The notes: a model not told the origin generated them from the letters alone. A DNA stretch of 6,104 bases from an uncultured Haemophilus sp. (GCA_905205995.1 CAJLFU010000072.1:1-6104), one strand, 5' to 3'. Positions 1 through 6,072 are shown, counted from the first letter of the stretch. Program-made: numbers and translations.

Positions 1-709
1 CAATAATGAAAAGTGCACCATATTGATCACAAATTTCACGAATGCCTTGTAAAAAACCTTCTTTTGGTGGAACACAGTTCATATTACCTGCAACTGGTTC
101 GATAATTACACAAGCGATATCGTTAGGAAATTCTTCAAATAACTTTTTAACAGAATCAAGATTGTTATATTCCGCAGTTAAAGTGTGTTTTGCAAAATCT
201 TCAGGCACACCAGGTGAGCTTGGTTGACCAAGTGTTAATGCCCCCGAGCCTGCTTTTACTAAAAGTGAATCAGAATGGCCATGGTAACAACCTTCAAATT
301 TTAAGATTTTGCTTCTATTTGTATACCCACGAGCAAGACGAATTGCTGTCATGGTTGCTTCAGTACCTGAACTCACCATACGAACCATTTCAATAGATGG
401 CACAATTTCACAGACCAATTCTGCTAAATCAATTTCAGACGGTGTTGGCGCACCAAAGCTTAAACCATTCTCCGCTGCTTTTAGTACAGCATCTAAAATA
501 GCAGGGTGGTTGTGACCTAAAATCATTGGCCCCCAAGATCCTACATAATCGATATATTGTTTGCCTTCGGTATCGTAAATGTAAGCGCCTTTGGCTTTTT
601 GAATAAATACTGGTGTGCCACCTACGCCTTTAAAGGCACGAACAGGGGAGTTTACGCCACCAGGAATAACTTCTTGTGCACGAGAGAAAAGTGCGGTTGA
701 TTTTGTCAT
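1..709 (-). CDS. hemL: glutamate-1-semialdehyde 2,1-aminomutase, N-terminal part (cut by window edge)
   Basis: PLP-dependent class-III aminotransferase-fold enzyme that converts glutamate-1-semialdehyde to 5-aminolevulinate, the last step of the C5 route to tetrapyrroles, in the cytoplasm. I read the minus strand directly: the start is the ATG at 709-707, preceded by AAGGA (723-719) nine bases upstream, and 236 codons are open to the window edge. Visible motifs are IPGGVNSPVRAF (about residues 15-26), SWGPMILGHNHP (58-69), SSGTEA (113-118, cofactor phosphate binding), YHGHSD (142-147) and VEPVAGN (203-209). The family is about 427 residues long, so roughly 190 residues are missing, including the PLP-binding lysine near 265; this is truncation by the window, not a broken gene. 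It diverges from wecA across 121 bases. A TACAAT hexamer (746-741 on minus) could be its -10 box but has no good -35. An uptake-signal core encodes Thr5-Ala6-Leu7. Confidence 0.96.
   Translation of the reverse strand, partial: MTKSTALFSRAQEVIPGGVNSPVRAFKGVGGTPVFIQKAKGAYIYDTEGKQYIDYVGSWGPMILGHNHPAILDAVLKAAENGLSFGAPTPSEIDLAELVCEIVPSIEMVRMVSSGTEATMTAIRLARGYTNRSKILKFEGCYHGHSDSLLVKAGSGALTLGQPSSPGVPEDFAKHTLTAEYNNLDSVKKLFEEFPNDIACVIIEPVAGNMNCVPPKEGFLQGIREICDQYGALFII
689..697 (+). repeat. DNA uptake signal core (Haemophilus type) in hemL
   Basis: Perfect AAGTGCGGT, preceded by A and followed by the AT-rich spacing of the extended uptake sequence (TGATTTT, then GATTTTTAA about ten bases on). On the hemL strand it is ACC GCA CTT, exactly codons 5-7 (Thr-Ala-Leu). 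Confidence 0.92.
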
Positions 710-830
710 GATTTTTAATCCTTATATTAAAAGTGGCCATATTGTACTAAAAAACTGAATTTGAGAAAAATCTTTGTGTGCTGATTTTTCTTTATGTTAT
801 CCTTTGCAAAAAAATTTTAGGATAAAAACT
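710..830. promoter_or_regulatory. divergent hemL/wecA intergenic region
   Basis: This 121-base AT-rich gap lies between two divergent genes and must hold signals for both. Seen directly are the hemL Shine-Dalgarno (AAGGA, minus strand, 723-719) and the wecA Shine-Dalgarno (AGGAT, 819-823). A possible hemL -10 is TACAAT on minus (746-741). On the plus strand TTGAGA (761-766) resembles a -35, but no good -10 sits 16-18 bases downstream, and TATGTT (793-798) has no matching -35. I therefore assign no exact promoter. A 7-bp inverted repeat (797-803 with 819-825) includes the wecA ribosome-binding site. Confidence 0.5.
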
Positions 831-1895
831 ATGCTAAGTCTTATTGTAACTTTCTTAGGGGCATTTTTAACCTTGATTGTGATGCGACCAATTGCGAATA
901 AAATTGGCTTGGTGGATAAACCAAATTATCGTAAGCGTCACCAAGGTGCGATTCCACTGATTGGCGGCGTTTCTCTTTTTATGGGAAACCTTTGCTATTA
1001 TTTAATGGAGTGGGATCAACTTCGTTTACCTTATCTTTATATATTCAGTATTTTTATTCTACTCGCAATCGGTATCTTAGATGACCGCTTTGATATTAGC
1101 CCTTTCTTGCGTGCAGGGATTCAAGCGGTGCTTGCGATTTTAATGATCGATTTGGGTAATGTTTATTTAGATCATTTAGGCCAAATTTTAGGTCCGTTCC
1201 AATTAACGCTTGGTTCTATCGGATTGATTATTACCGTATTTGCCACAATCGCGATTATTAATGCCTTTAATATGATTGATGGTATTGACGGATTGTTAGG
1301 TGGATTATCTATTGTTTCATTTGCTGCTATTGGTATCTTGATGTTCCGTGATGGACAAATGGATATGGCATATTGGAGTTTTGGTTTAATTGTCGCGATT
1401 CTGCCTTATTTATTATTAAACTTAGGGATTCCGTTCGGACCAAAATATAAAGTGTTCATGGGCGATGCTGGAAGTACTTTAATCGGCTTTACTATTATTT
1501 GGATTCTACTTTTAAGTACACAAGGAAAAGGACATCCGATGAATCCAGTGACCGCACTTTGGATTATTGCAGTGCCTTTAATTGATATGGTGGCTATTAT
1601 TTATCGCCGTTTACGCAAAGGGAAAAGTCCATTCCGTCCGGATCGCTTACACGTACATCACTTAATGGTTCGTGCAGGATTAACCTCTCGCCAAGCCTTT
1701 TTATTAATTACTTTCTTTGCGGCCATTTGTGCCACAATCGGGATCTTAGGCGAAGTCTTCTATATTAATGAATGGGCAATGTTTATTGCGTTTATTGTAT
1801 TATTCTTCCTTTATGCTTATTCAATTACAAAAGCATGGAAAATCACCCGTTGGGTACGAAGAATGAAACGTCGCGCACGTCGTAATAAGCAATAG
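831..1895 (+). CDS. wecA: UDP-GlcNAc:undecaprenyl-phosphate GlcNAc-1-phosphate transferase (WecA/Rfe)
   Basis: Inner-membrane enzyme that transfers GlcNAc-1-phosphate from UDP-GlcNAc to undecaprenyl phosphate, giving Und-PP-GlcNAc, the first lipid-linked intermediate for enterobacterial common antigen and many O-antigen-type glycans. The 354-residue product is a multi-spanning hydrophobic protein with the family motifs in order: GGVSLFMG (45-52), LDDRFD (83-88, Mg-binding aspartates 84/85), NAFNMIDGIDGL (144-155), MGDAGS (210-215) and HVHH (274-277, nucleotide-binding loop). The C-terminus is very basic (RRMKRRARRNK), as expected for a cytoplasmic tail. I chose the ATG at 831 because AGGAT lies 7 bases upstream and MLSLIVTFLGAF begins the first membrane helix. 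An in-frame ATG at 774 would add 19 polar residues with no family support. The gene is followed 11 bases after its stop by a strong terminator, so it is probably monocistronic; no other glycan gene is adjacent. An uptake-signal core encodes T241-A242-L243. Confidence 0.95.
   Translation: MLSLIVTFLGAFLTLIVMRPIANKIGLVDKPNYRKRHQGAIPLIGGVSLFMGNLCYYLMEWDQLRLPYLYIFSIFILLAIGILDDRFDISPFLRAGIQAVLAILMIDLGNVYLDHLGQILGPFQLTLGSIGLIITVFATIAIINAFNMIDGIDGLLGGLSIVSFAAIGILMFRDGQMDMAYWSFGLIVAILPYLLLNLGIPFGPKYKVFMGDAGSTLIGFTIIWILLLSTQGKGHPMNPVTALWIIAVPLIDMVAIIYRRLRKGKSPFRPDRLHVHHLMVRAGLTSRQAFLLITFFAAICATIGILGEVFYINEWAMFIAFIVLFFLYAYSITKAWKITRWVRRMKRRARRNKQ
1551..1559 (-). repeat. DNA uptake signal core (Haemophilus type) in wecA
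   Basis: The plus strand reads ACCGCACTT, the perfect complement of AAGTGCGGT. It is in frame as Thr241-Ala242-Leu243 of WecA. The flanks on the extension side are not especially AT-rich, so only the core matches well. Confidence 0.85.
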
Positions 1896-1906
1896 ATTAA
1901 ATAAAG

Positions 1907-1932
1907 AGGATAGCAATTTGCTATCCTTTTTT
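1907..1932 (+). terminator. intrinsic terminator after wecA
   Basis: A 9-bp perfect stem, AGGATAGCA (1907-1915) with TGCTATCCT (1919-1927), closes a 3-base ATT loop and runs into six T residues (1927-1932). It begins 11 bases after the wecA stop and isolates wecA from the tRNA operon. Confidence 0.9.
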
Positions 1933-2024
1933 ACGTTTTAGCACTAAAAATAAACGAATACATAATAAATTCTATACAAATTGAACAAAAATTTATCTTT
2001 TGATATTTTTTTTCAAAAAAGTGC

Positions 2025-2053
2025 TAGACAAGATATTTGGAAATCATTAATAT
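2025..2053 (+). promoter_or_regulatory. sigma-70 promoter of the tRNA cluster, stringent-type discriminator
   Basis: TAGACA (2025-2030) and TAATAT (2048-2053) are separated by exactly 17 bases. Downstream of the -10 is the GC-rich stretch ACGCCCC (2054-2060), the kind of discriminator found at stable-RNA promoters that are repressed by ppGpp/DksA. Upstream (about 1950-2024) the DNA is very AT-rich with A and T tracts, which would suit an UP element. Predicted transcription starts near 2060, leaving a leader of about 18 bases before the first tRNA. The stringent-control reading is inference from the discriminator sequence. Confidence 0.8.
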
Positions 2054-2077
2054 ACGCCCCTGCAACGACGCAGCAAC

Positions 2078-2154
<77 letters not shown>

Positions 2155-2183
2155 GAAGTCAATGCGATGAAAAACTAATCAAT

Positions 2184-2260
2184 GGTGGCTATAGCTCAGT
2201 TGGTAGAGCCCTGGATTGTGATTCCAGTTGTCGTGGGTTCGAATCCCATTAGCCACCCCA
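2184..2260 (+). tRNA. hisR: tRNA-His(GTG)
   Basis: A cloverleaf with acceptor GTGGCTA (2185-2191) pairing with TAGCCAC (2250-2256), discriminator C2257 and encoded CCA (2258-2260). Anticodon GTG lies at 2218-2220 in loop TTGTGAT between CTGGA and TCCAG. The extra 5' G at 2184 (G-1), opposite discriminator C, is the identity element of bacterial tRNA-His, so the mature 5' end is placed at 2184 although standard cloverleaf numbering begins at 2185. It is 29 bases after the Arg tRNA and probably cotranscribed. Confidence 0.97.
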
Positions 2261-2284
2261 TATTCTCTTAATTGAGAAATCTGA

Positions 2285-2361
2285 CGGCGAGTAGCGCAGC
2301 TTGGTAGCGCAACTGGTTTGGGACCAGTGGGTCGTAGGTTCAAATCCTATCTCGCCGACCA
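2285..2361 (+). tRNA. proM: tRNA-Pro(TGG)
   Basis: A 77-base cloverleaf with acceptor CGGCGAG (2285-2291) pairing with CTCGCCG (2351-2357), discriminator A2358 and encoded CCA (2359-2361). The anticodon stem is ACTGG/CCAGT with loop TTTGGGA, anticodon TGG (2319-2321). In E. coli the corresponding cluster has a Leu(CAG) tRNA between His and Pro; only 24 bases separate them here, so that Leu gene is absent. The symbol follows E. coli proM by position and anticodon. Confidence 0.96.
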
Positions 2362-2413
2362 CTTCTTTTATATTTCCCTCGAAATTCCATACAAAAGATG
2401 TAACCCTTGAAAT

Positions 2414-2490
<77 letters not shown>

Positions 2491-2551
2491 TAACTCATCT
2501 CAATTTATTATTGTTTTTCTAATTTGCTTTTTCAGCGAAAGTAATAATTCA

Positions 2552-2603
2552 ACGCATATTTTGTACAAAAATAGCGTCAATTATAGATATCAAAAATAAT
2601 TGA
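2552..2603. repeat. two adjacent AT-rich dyads between converging tRNA units
   Basis: The 154-base gap between tRNA-Arg(TCT) (plus) and tRNA-Ser(GGA) (minus) holds no GC-rich hairpin with a T tract, but has two dyads. The first is symmetrical over 2552-2577: outer arms ACGC/GCGT and inner TTTTGTACAAAA, separated on each side by an unpaired ATA. The second is an 8-bp perfect inverted repeat, TCAATTAT (2577-2584) with ATAATTGA (2596-2603), loop 11 bases. Either might serve as a weak bidirectional end signal; this is inference. Confidence 0.4.
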
Positions 2604-2644
2604 TTTAAAAGATGATTTTAAATTCAGAAAAGAAAATATTTGAA

Positions 2645-2734
2645 TGGCGGTGAGAGGGGGATTCGAACCCCCGATGCACTTTCGCACATACACGCTTTCC
2701 AGGCGTGCTCCTTCAACCACTCGGACATCTCACC
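2645..2734 (-). tRNA. serW: tRNA-Ser(GGA)
   Basis: A 90-base class-II tRNA on the minus strand with a long variable arm. Reading minus, acceptor GGTGAGA (2734-2728) pairs with TCTCACC (2655-2649), followed by discriminator G and encoded CCA (2647-2645). The anticodon loop CTGGAAA carries GGA (2700-2698), which reads TCC. The variable arm is roughly TGTGCGAAAGTGCA and the T-arm GGGGGTTCGAATCCCCC. It is transcribed alone, converging on the four-tRNA cluster and diverging from dauA. The symbol is by anticodon only; E. coli has two genes for this isoacceptor (serW, serX). Confidence 0.95.
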
Positions 2735-2750
2735 GTTTTGAAGTGCGTGA

Positions 2751-2779
2751 AATATAAAGATTTATCTAAGATTAGTCAA
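2751..2779 (-). promoter_or_regulatory. sigma-70 promoter of tRNA-Ser(GGA)
   Basis: On the minus strand TTGACT (2779-2774) and TATATT (2756-2751) are separated by exactly 17 bases, each one mismatch from consensus. Predicted transcription starts near 2744, about ten bases ahead of the mature tRNA 5' end at 2734. The discriminator (TCACGCAC) is moderately GC-rich. Confidence 0.8.
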
Positions 2780-2813
2780 GTTTTTTGAGCTAGAACATAA
2801 AAAATCCTATTCC

Positions 2814-2825
2814 TTTTAGCTAAAA
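2814..2825. repeat. 12-bp perfect palindrome upstream of dauA
   Basis: TTTTAGCTAAAA is a perfect palindrome 34 bases before the dauA start and overlaps the AT-rich stretch (2821-2831) where a dauA -10 (TAAAAT or TATAAA) could lie. A near copy, TTTTAG-CA-CTAAAA, occurs at 1936-1949 upstream of the tRNA promoter. An operator role is possible but unproven; in AT-rich DNA it could be chance. Confidence 0.35.
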
Positions 2826-2859
2826 TATAAACTTATCTCTTTTCTATCGTCGTATTTTT

Positions 2860-4602
2860 ATGCAAATCAAATTACTCTTTTCTAAAAATGTGTTTTTGGC
2901 CGTAAAACCATTTAGCGCATTGAAAGAATCTTTCCGTGAAGGTTACGGAAAACAAAAATTGATTAAAGATATTATTGCGGGGCTCACTGTTGGAGTCATT
3001 GCGATTCCCCTCTCCATGGCCTTAGCGATCGCCAGCGGTGTTCCACCACAACATGGTCTTTATACGGCTATCGTAGCGGGGATTGTGATTGCATTAACTG
3101 GTGGATCGCGTTTCAATATTTCTGGACCAACCGCGGCATTTGTCGTGATTTTATATCCTGTTACCCAACAATTTGGACTCAGTGGTTTGCTCATGGCAAC
3201 GCTACTTTCGGGGATTATTTTAGTCATCATGGCCTTGTCTCGATTGGGGCGGTTAATTGAGTATATACCTCTTCCCGTTACACTGGGCTTTACCTGCGGG
3301 ATTGGCATTACAATCGGTACATTACAAATCAAAGATTTCTTAGGTTTAGATATTACCCAAATGCCGCCTCACTATATCGAAAAAGTACAGACCATTTTGA
3401 CCGCACTTCCGACGATTAGCTGGGCTGATACCGCTGTTGGTGTAGTCACCTTATTTATACTCACACAATGGCACAAACTTCGTTTACCTGTGCCTGGTCA
3501 TTTACCTGCTGTGATTATTGGTACACTGATGGCATTAGCCTTAGGACAATTTGGTTTCTCAGTTGAAACCATTGGTACGGCGTTCCACTACACTTTAGCG
3601 GATGGCACAACGGGAAATGGCATTCCTAATGTCTTGCCTGAATTTGCCTTACCTTGGAAAATTCCAAATGCGCAAGGTGAAATCATTAATTGGAATTTTG
3701 ATAAAATACAAGATCTCTTACCTGCAGCCTTTTCAATGGCAGTATTAGGGGCTATTGAGTCGCTACTTTGTGCGGTCATTTTAGATAACATGACTGACAC
3801 TAAACATCGCTCCAATAATGAACTGCTTGCTCAGGGTTTAGGGAATATTGTTTCGCCATTCTTAGGTGGGATTACTGCAACCGCAGCTATTGCGCGCTCA
3901 GCCGCTAATGTGAAATCGGGTGCGGTATCACCAATATCTAGTGTTGTTCATGCACTCTTAGTCTTATTCTCACTGTTATTCTTTGCGAATGCCCTGTCTT
4001 ACTTGCCACTTTCTTCCATGGCCGCATTGTTGTTAATGGTGGCTTGGCATATGGCAAACGTGCCTGAAATTATTCGTTTAGCGCGTCGCTCTACACAAAA
4101 TGAAATGACTGTGTTGTTCACTTGCCTAATTCTCACGGTGTTATTCGATATGGTGATTGCCATCTCAGTTGGCGTATTATTGGCGAGTCTCTTATTTATC
4201 CGCACCATTGCAGAAATGACAAAAGCCATTGAGCAACCTGCACCAGAAGATCTAAATGATGTGTTAGCTTACCGTATCAGTGGTCCACTATTCTTTGCTG
4301 CGGCAGATAAACTCTTTGCGGATTTACACGATAAAACCGTACATACGGATCACGAGATTAAACATATTGTGTTGCAATGCGATGCTGTGACCGTGCTCGA
4401 TACGGGGGGCATTCATGCTCTCACTCACTTTGTACAACATATGTTGCCACATCAACAAATCTACTTGTGCAATATGCAATTCCAACCACTGAGAATGTTA
4501 GTGAAATCTAACTCTGTGCCTGAATTGCAAAAAATTAATTATGGTACGGATTTACAAGATGTCTTTAATAAAATTCGTGAGTTTGAACAAGCAAATCCAT
4601 AA
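2860..4602 (+). CDS. dauA: SulP-family anion/C4-dicarboxylate transporter, DauA type, with STAS domain
   Basis: Inner-membrane transporter of the SLC26/SulP family; the E. coli relative DauA (YchM) takes up succinate and other C4-dicarboxylates aerobically. The 580-residue product aligns from memory with E. coli DauA (about 559) almost throughout. The membrane domain (about 35-450) contains DIIAGLTVGVIAIPLSMALA (37-56), the SulP signature GGSRFNISGPTAAF (81-94), RLIEYIPLPVTLGF (131-144), LGAIESLLCAV (296-306, conserved Glu300) and GGITATAAIARSAAN (336-350). A cytoplasmic STAS domain (about 467-575) follows, with VLDTGG (512-517) at the usual loop. I kept the ATG at 2860 as the only in-frame ATG near the domain start, but there is no Shine-Dalgarno upstream; GTG at 2890 is an alternative. 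Substrate is inferred by homology; sulfate or bicarbonate cannot be excluded. The gene stops 8 bases before a terminator-like hairpin. An uptake-signal core encodes T181-A182-L183. Confidence 0.93.
   Translation: MQIKLLFSKNVFLAVKPFSALKESFREGYGKQKLIKDIIAGLTVGVIAIPLSMALAIASGVPPQHGLYTAIVAGIVIALTGGSRFNISGPTAAFVVILYPVTQQFGLSGLLMATLLSGIILVIMALSRLGRLIEYIPLPVTLGFTCGIGITIGTLQIKDFLGLDITQMPPHYIEKVQTILTALPTISWADTAVGVVTLFILTQWHKLRLPVPGHLPAVIIGTLMALALGQFGFSVETIGTAFHYTLADGTTGNGIPNVLPEFALPWKIPNAQGEIINWNFDKIQDLLPAAFSMAVLGAIESLLCAVILDNMTDTKHRSNNELLAQGLGNIVSPFLGGITATAAIARSAANVKSGAVSPISSVVHALLVLFSLLFFANALSYLPLSSMAALLLMVAWHMANVPEIIRLARRSTQNEMTVLFTCLILTVLFDMVIAISVGVLLASLLFIRTIAEMTKAIEQPAPEDLNDVLAYRISGPLFFAAADKLFADLHDKTVHTDHEIKHIVLQCDAVTVLDTGGIHALTHFVQHMLPHQQIYLCNMQFQPLRMLVKSNSVPELQKINYGTDLQDVFNKIREFEQANP
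3400..3408 (-). repeat. DNA uptake signal core (Haemophilus type) in dauA
   Basis: ACCGCACTT on plus is the complement of the perfect core. In the uptake orientation it is followed by CAAAATGG and, further on, ACTTTTT, giving two AT-rich blocks as in the extended consensus. In frame it is Thr181-Ala182-Leu183 of DauA. Confidence 0.9.
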
Positions 4603-4609
4603 AATAGTG

Positions 4610-4639
4610 AAAAGCGTGCTAAAATAGGCGCGCTTTTTT
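4610..4639 (+). terminator. intrinsic terminator/possible attenuator between dauA and rph
   Basis: AAAAGCGTGC (4610-4619) pairs with GCGCGCTTTT (4628-4637) in a 10-bp stem containing one G-U wobble. The loop is 8 bases and the T run covers 4634-4639. It starts 8 bases after the dauA stop and ends 25 bases before the rph start, too close to leave room for a full promoter between them. It could simply end dauA, or regulate entry into rph-pyrE. Confidence 0.85.
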
Positions 4640-4664
4640 ATCAATAAAAATAAAGGAATTCAGA

Positions 4665-5381
4665 ATGCGTCCAAATAATCGTGAAAATCATCAATCTCGT
4701 CCAATTAAAATCACCCGTAATTACACGAAACATGCTGAAGGCTCAGTATTAGTGGAATTTGGTGATACCAAAGTATTGTGTACGGCGAGTGTTGATGAAA
4801 GCGTACCGCGTTTCTTAAAAGGACAAAATCAAGGTTGGGTGACAGCAGAATATGGCATGTTGCCACGCTCTACACACAGCCGCATGCAACGTGAAGCAGC
4901 AAAAGGCAAACAAGGTGGACGCACCATGGAAATTCAACGTTTAATCGCACGTTCATTACGTGCAATGGTTGACTTAGAAGCCCTTGGCGAACGTTCTATT
5001 ACCTTAGACTGCGATGTGATTCAGGCGGATGGCGGTACAAGAACAGCTTCTATCACCGGTGCAGCAGTAGCATTATGTGATGCTATCAATGGTTTAATCG
5101 CTAACGGCACATTAAAAACCAATCCAATCAAAGGTCTGGTTGCGGCAATTTCGGTTGGAATTGTTGAAGGTGAAGCCGTGTGTGATTTGGAATATGTGGA
5201 AGATTCAGCTGCAGAAACAGATATGAATGTAGTGATGATGGAAGATGGCCGCATGATCGAAGTGCAAGGTACTGCAGAAGGTGAACCATTTAGCCACGAA
5301 GAATTACTCACCTTATTAGGCTTAGCAAAACAAGGCTGCGAACAAATCTTCGCTGCACAACGTGAAGCATTAGGTTTATAG
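4665..5381 (+). CDS. rph: ribonuclease PH
   Basis: Phosphorolytic 3'-to-5' exoribonuclease that trims tRNA 3' extensions, releasing nucleoside diphosphates; a hexameric-ring cytoplasmic enzyme. The 238-residue product equals the full family length, with family features in place: MRPNNRENHQSRPIKITRNY at the N-terminus, AEYGMLPRSTHSR (61-73), GRTMEIQRLIARSLRA (85-100, with phosphate-binding Arg86), QADGGTRTASITGA (120-133, Gly-Thr-Arg at 124-126) and DLEYVEDSAAETDMNVV (174-190, metal/catalytic Asp180 and Asp186). The ATG at 4665 has AAGGA (4653-4657) 7 bases upstream. Unlike laboratory E. coli K-12, whose rph carries a frameshift, this copy is intact. It is followed after 9 bases by pyrE, as in enterobacteria and other Pasteurellaceae, implying one operon. 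Intact tRNA genes nearby all encode CCA, so its trimming role is consistent but not specifically linked. Confidence 0.97.
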   Translation: MRPNNRENHQSRPIKITRNYTKHAEGSVLVEFGDTKVLCTASVDESVPRFLKGQNQGWVTAEYGMLPRSTHSRMQREAAKGKQGGRTMEIQRLIARSLRAMVDLEALGERSITLDCDVIQADGGTRTASITGAAVALCDAINGLIANGTLKTNPIKGLVAAISVGIVEGEAVCDLEYVEDSAAETDMNVVMMEDGRMIEVQGTAEGEPFSHEELLTLLGLAKQGCEQIFAAQREALGL

Positions 5382-5390
5382 GAACAAAAA

Positions 5391-6032
5391 ATGGAAAGCT
5401 ACAAAATCGAATTTATTAAATTTGCCTTGAGCCGTAACGTGCTTAAATTTGGTGAGTTTGCACTAAAATCAGGTCGGAAAAGTCCTTATTTTTTCAATGC
5501 CGGGTTGTTTAGTACTGGCGCAGATCTTGCTCGCTTAGGTGAATACTACGCGAAAGCAATTCAATCAAGTGCGGTCGATTTTGATGTCATTTTTGGTCCA
5601 GCCTACAAAGGCATTCCGATTGCGACGAGCGTTTCCATTGCACTATTCAATCAGTTTAATCGTGATACACCTGTTTGCTTTAATCGCAAAGAAGCGAAAG
5701 ATCACGGTGAAGGCGGTAATTTAATCGGCAGCCCATTAACCGGCAATGTGTTGTTAGTCGATGATGTCATCACCGCTGGCACGGCTATTCGTGAATCCAT
5801 GGCGCTTCTTGAAGCCAATCATGCCAAATTAGCCACCGTATTTATTGCATTAAATCGTCAGGAAAAAGGCAAAGGCGAACTTTCCGCTATTCAAGAAGTG
5901 GAACGCGACTACCAGTGCCAAGTGCTTTCCATTATTGATTTTGATGATTTAATGCAATTCATTGAAAAAGAACCTGATTATCAGCAATATTTACCAGCAA
6001 TGCGGGCTTATCGTAAAAGTTATGGTGTGTAA
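5391..6032 (+). CDS. pyrE: orotate phosphoribosyltransferase
   Basis: Catalyses orotate + PRPP to orotidine 5'-monophosphate, the fifth step of de novo pyrimidine synthesis; a cytoplasmic homodimer. The 213-residue product matches the enterobacterial length, and key residues fall at the same numbers as in the Salmonella enzyme: Lys26, GPAYKG (69-74, Lys73), the flexible catalytic loop RKEAKDHGEGG (99-109, with Arg99, Lys100, Lys103, His105), and the PRPP-binding motif VLLVDDVITAGTA (120-132, Asp124/Asp125). The ATG at 5391 is preceded by AGGA (5380-5383), which overlaps the rph stop codon TAG (5379-5381). Translation is therefore probably coupled to rph. There is no room for the rph-pyrE attenuator known from E. 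coli. An uptake-signal core at 5567-5575 encodes part of S59-S60-A61-V62. Confidence 0.97.
   Translation: MESYKIEFIKFALSRNVLKFGEFALKSGRKSPYFFNAGLFSTGADLARLGEYYAKAIQSSAVDFDVIFGPAYKGIPIATSVSIALFNQFNRDTPVCFNRKEAKDHGEGGNLIGSPLTGNVLLVDDVITAGTAIRESMALLEANHAKLATVFIALNRQEKGKGELSAIQEVERDYQCQVLSIIDFDDLMQFIEKEPDYQQYLPAMRAYRKSYGV
5567..5575 (+). repeat. DNA uptake signal core (Haemophilus type) in pyrE
   Basis: Perfect AAGTGCGGT followed by CGATTTT and, six bases later, ATTTTT, matching both AT blocks of the extended consensus. It spans codons 59-62 of pyrE (Ser-Ser-Ala-Val). Confidence 0.92.
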
Positions 6033-6072
6033 TTCATCACTTGAAAAATAAGAATACAGCCATATTAATGTA

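Noticed and set aside
42..515. Short plus-strand open frames opposite hemL
   Set aside because: They lie antisense to a strongly conserved coding frame, have no ribosome-binding sites or recognisable domains, and overlap each other.
774..830. Upstream in-frame ATG that would extend WecA by 19 residues
   Set aside because: The extension is polar, lacks a ribosome-binding site and is not seen in the family; ATG 831 has a good Shine-Dalgarno and starts at the first membrane helix.
2740..2748. Possible fifth uptake signal (AAGTGCGTG) upstream of tRNA-Ser
   Set aside because: The last two bases do not match the AAGTGCGGT core; AAGTGCG alone is too weak.
3764..3775. Possible uptake signal (TTGTGCGGT) in dauA
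   Set aside because: The first two positions of the core are mismatched, and it is explained by coding sequence.
3060..4229. Minus-strand open frames opposite dauA
   Set aside because: Shadows of the DauA coding frame with no domain or start signal support.
5021..5311. Minus-strand open frame opposite rph
   Set aside because: Shadow of the conserved RNase PH frame; Ser/Ala/Pro-rich composition arises from the codon complement.
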